8,295 nucleotides of DNA. Origin: Spirochaetales bacterium (GTDB taxonomy: Bacteria; Spirochaetota; Spirochaetia; SZUA-6; DRHE01). The position numbers and the translations under genes are program-made. The notes under the pieces are model-generated. The model was not told the origin of the DNA and made no database searches. It saw only the letters and a list, made by a program, of their open reading frames with translations. Of this stretch, positions 6,061 through 8,295 are shown one piece after another. How positions within the stretch are numbered: the first letter of the stretch is position 1; each line of letters opens with the position of its first letter. The stretch lies in assembly GCA_011049745.1 (NCBI GenBank), contig DRHE01000284.1, positions 1 to 8,295 on the forward strand. The letters run 5' to 3'.

Positions 6061-7236
6061 TTAACTCCAATACCTACCGGAAATTTCTTTCATTTCACCG
6101 AATCTCATTTCTAATTTATCCCTGTTGATGCGGAAACCTTCCAGGCCTAAAAGCAGCCTCAGAACGGACGCCGCTTCCAGATCCTGTGGCACTTTCTGGC
6201 CGTCGGAGAGATAAGAAATGGCTTTATTTCTAACGGCCAGAACACTTATTATGTTGCCTACCCTTGAAGTCTCATCCAGCTTGGTTATGATAACCGAATT
6301 ATAACCGAATGGTTCAAATTGCCTAAGGATCTCCTCAACATCGGAAGATTTGGTAGTGGCGCTTACAGCCAGATGTGTTTCACATTTACTGCCGGCGCCG
6401 GCGATAATATCTTTCATCTCAGCTAACTTTGCCAGATCCCTGGGGCTCCTGCCGATTGTATCTACCAGTATAAGGTCAGCATCTTCATTCAAAGCAATAG
6501 TTTTCTTAAAATCCTCAAAACTCTCCACCATGGAAACCGGCAGCCTCATAATTTCAGCATAAGTGGCTATCTGATCCCTGGCCGCTATCCGGTAGTTGTC
6601 TACCGTTACAATATGCACCTTTTTAGGCTTAAGCTTCTGATTTCCCAATCCATAGATAGCCGCCAGTTTAGCAATTGTAGTTGTCTTGCCAACCCCGGTG
6701 GGACCGATAATAATAAAGATCCGCTTGTGCTCTTCTGCCTCGAAGAGCGGCGGGTAGAGCCTTATCTTTTCTCCTATCCATTCAACCAGTGAATTCTCAA
6801 TTAACAGCTGATCTTCCAGATCCTCAAGCGAAAATGTGGAACGTAGTCTCTTCAAAAGGGGCGCGATAAAATCCTCAGAGAAATCATTATCCTTTAGCAG
6901 CTCTTCCACCCGGGCAATTGACTGTGGCTGATCTGCAGTTTCCCTTCTGCCCATATCTTGCCGCAAATATCTGATTTCACCCAGCAATTGCTGAAAAACC
7001 TGCTCTTTGCGGGAATTCTCCAGTATTCGCTTTTTCTCCTGCTCCACCGCCCTTTTCCTGCCTGGAGACTGGGAAATATACCCGGTTATCTCAACCCTCG
7101 CCCTGGTAAATATGCCGAAGACCCCTCCCTGACGGAAATTCTTCTTGGTAAGGATCATTGCCTGATCGCCATAGTCCCTCTTCATTTTTTCCAGGGCAAG
7201 CTGAGAAGTCGGGGCTTGAACTGTAAAATATTGCAT
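6061..7236 (-). CDS. flhF: Flagellar biosynthesis SRP-family GTPase FlhF
   Basis: FlhF is an SRP-type GTPase (with Ffh and FtsY) that helps define where flagella are built and is regulated by FlhG. The 391-residue length is usual for the family. An N-terminal B domain (about 1-60) is followed by a charged, probably flexible or coiled stretch (60-105), an N domain (about 105-165) and the G domain (about 170-391). Visible motifs are the P-loop GPTGVGKTT (178-186), DNYRIAARDQ (213-222, the SRP-GTPase insertion region), DTIGR (259-263, G3; DTAGR is usual), TKLDET (318-323, G4) and SDGQKVPQDLE (344-354, G5/closing-loop region). The start is ATG, 10 bp after the flhA stop, with only a modest Shine-Dalgarno sequence, which suggests coupling to flhA. 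The TAA stop is 1 bp from the flhG start, fitting the FlhF-FlhG partnership. Confidence 0.96.
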   Translation of the reverse strand: MQYFTVQAPTSQLALEKMKRDYGDQAMILTKKNFRQGGVFGIFTRARVEITGYISQSPGRKRAVEQEKKRILENSRKEQVFQQLLGEIRYLRQDMGRRETADQPQSIARVEELLKDNDFSEDFIAPLLKRLRSTFSLEDLEDQLLIENSLVEWIGEKIRLYPPLFEAEEHKRIFIIIGPTGVGKTTTIAKLAAIYGLGNQKLKPKKVHIVTVDNYRIAARDQIATYAEIMRLPVSMVESFEDFKKTIALNEDADLILVDTIGRSPRDLAKLAEMKDIIAGAGSKCETHLAVSATTKSSDVEEILRQFEPFGYNSVIITKLDETSRVGNIISVLAVRNKAISYLSDGQKVPQDLEAASVLRLLLGLEGFRINRDKLEMRFGEMKEISGRYWS

Positions 7237-7246
7237 AGCTCTTTAC

Positions 7247-8295
7247 CTATTCCTCTACTCGTATTTCACCCAATGTTTCGATGTTTATCTCGGCCGCCAC
7301 TTCCGGAATGGAAATTACCACCAGGTGCGGTATTTCGCGTAGACTGCTCGATTTAACCAATGAACGCGCCGCTTCAGAACAGAGAATGATAGGGGTATGG
7401 CCCTGATCCTGCACCATTTTTATTGAATTAGTGAGCGCGGTAATCCACTGCCGCTGCAGTGAGGGCTCCAGCGCGGCAATAAATCCCCTTGCCGTTTCTG
7501 AGCGCGAATCTATGATCTTCTGCTCCAGGGTAGATGCCAGGGTTAAAATCCTGAGCGTTTTACCTTCATCAGCATACTGCAGGCATATCTGCCGCCCCAA
7601 TCCCTGCCTCACTTTCTCGATGAGGAAGCCCAGATCCTTGGAAACAGTAGCGAAATCAGCCAGAGTTTCCAGAATAATTACCATATTCCGGATTGAAACC
7701 TGCTCTATAAGCAGACCCTGCAGTACCTTCTGAATTTCACCGACTGTCAGGGTCTTGGTGACCTCTTCAACTACAGCCGGATAATCAATCTTCAGCGCAT
7801 CCAGTATAGCCTGTACCTCCTGCCGGCCTAAAATCTCAGCGGCATGTGCTTTGATAATTTCAGTTAGATGAGTAGCCACTATTGAAGGAGGATCAACTAC
7901 CGTATAGCCAAGCTGCTCGGCTTTCTCCCGGTTCTCCTCAGTGATCCAGGCAGCGGGCAGACCAAAAGCGGGGTCCCGGGTGGCCTCTCCTGGTATCTCC
8001 TCTTTAATGCCCCCCGGGTTTATGGCCAGGTAATAGCTCATCTTTACCCGGCCCCGCCCTACTTCGACCCCCCTGATCTTGAAACAATATTCGGAAGGAT
8101 CAAGACGCATATTGTCGATTATTCTTATTCTGGGTACTACCAGTCCCAGATCCAATGCCGCTTCCCGGCGAATGCGGGTTATGCGGTCCAGAAGTTCAGC
8201 CCCATGGTCCTTGTCAACCAGTGGTATCAGCCCGTATCCCAACTCTAAAGAGAGCGGGTCCAGGGGAACAACCGGGGACATTTCCACGGCAGGAC
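7247..8295 (-). CDS. flhA: Flagellar export-gate protein FlhA, C-terminal part (partial at window edge)
   Basis: FlhA is the large membrane subunit of the flagellar type III export gate; its cytoplasmic domain forms a nonameric ring that docks export substrate-chaperone complexes. The reading frame is open to the window edge and ends at TAG. About 348 residues are visible, matching the C-terminal cytoplasmic half of a roughly 690-residue family; the eight membrane helices lie outside the window. Numbering from the GTG at 8287, recognisable blocks are LELGYGLIPLVD (14-25), the family block around TVVDPPSIVATHLTEIIKAH (129-148) continuing into EILGRQE (151-157), TLTVGEIQKVLQGLL (179-193), and the terminal INIETLGEIRVEE (334-346). 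That GTG is internal to the gene and not a real start. FlhF begins 10 bp downstream. Identification is firm from these family blocks and the flhF/flhG neighbours; no frameshift is visible. Confidence 0.96.
   Translation of the reverse strand, partial: PAVEMSPVVPLDPLSLELGYGLIPLVDKDHGAELLDRITRIRREAALDLGLVVPRIRIIDNMRLDPSEYCFKIRGVEVGRGRVKMSYYLAINPGGIKEEIPGEATRDPAFGLPAAWITEENREKAEQLGYTVVDPPSIVATHLTEIIKAHAAEILGRQEVQAILDALKIDYPAVVEEVTKTLTVGEIQKVLQGLLIEQVSIRNMVIILETLADFATVSKDLGFLIEKVRQGLGRQICLQYADEGKTLRILTLASTLEQKIIDSRSETARGFIAALEPSLQRQWITALTNSIKMVQDQGHTPIILCSEAARSLVKSSSLREIPHLVVISIPEVAAEINIETLGEIRVEE

Noticed and set aside
6958..7356. 132-codon plus-strand open frame across the flhF-flhA junction
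   Set aside because: It lies antisense to the flhF N-terminus and flhA C-terminus, both strongly identified; the product is Pro/Leu-rich with no motif.

Overview
The window reads as one continuous piece of a flagellar gene cluster, with every gene on the minus strand (transcription runs from high to low coordinates). It suggests a motile Gram-positive anaerobe of the Clostridia type. The evidence is the gene order flhA-flhF-flhG followed by the motility sigma factor and a FapA (DUF342) gene, strong AGGAGG-like ribosome binding sites, and an Hsp70 lacking the N-terminal-quadrant insertion, as Gram-positive Hsp70s do. The species cannot be named from sequence alone.

Layout in transcription order: 8295-7247, the 3' half of flhA (export-gate cytoplasmic domain, cut by the window edge). 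7236-6061, flhF (SRP-type GTPase). 6059-5184, flhG (MinD-type ATPase). A 63-bp gap with a weak promoter candidate. 5120-4452, an unrecognised two-TM protein with a long acidic tail. 4444-3656, a FliA/SigD/WhiG sigma factor. 3659-1716, a FapA protein carrying an N-terminal Jag-N-like domain. 1714-1388, a small charged protein of unknown function. 1375-905, a membrane-anchored coiled-coil protein with a C-terminal HTH-like segment (DUF6115/SwrB-like). 902-1, the first 300 residues of an Hsp70 that starts on TTG and runs off the window.

Apart from the 63-bp gap, neighbouring genes are separated by at most 12 bp or overlap by 4 bp. No terminator-like hairpin or oppositely oriented gene was seen, so the block looks co-transcribed and largely translationally coupled. 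FlhA is part of the type III flagellar export gate, FlhF and FlhG set flagellar placement and number, and the sigma factor switches on late flagellar and motility genes. FapA and the three small or unknown proteins are probably accessory motility factors.

The chemotaxis genes that separate flhG from sigD in Bacillus subtilis are absent here. The most unusual points are the Hsp70 gene at the tail of the cluster, the Jag-N-like domain on FapA, and the lineage-type small proteins (108, 156 and 222 residues) whose roles are unknown. Nothing here amounts to a clearly new system. No RNA genes, mobile elements, CRISPR arrays or notable repeats were seen.
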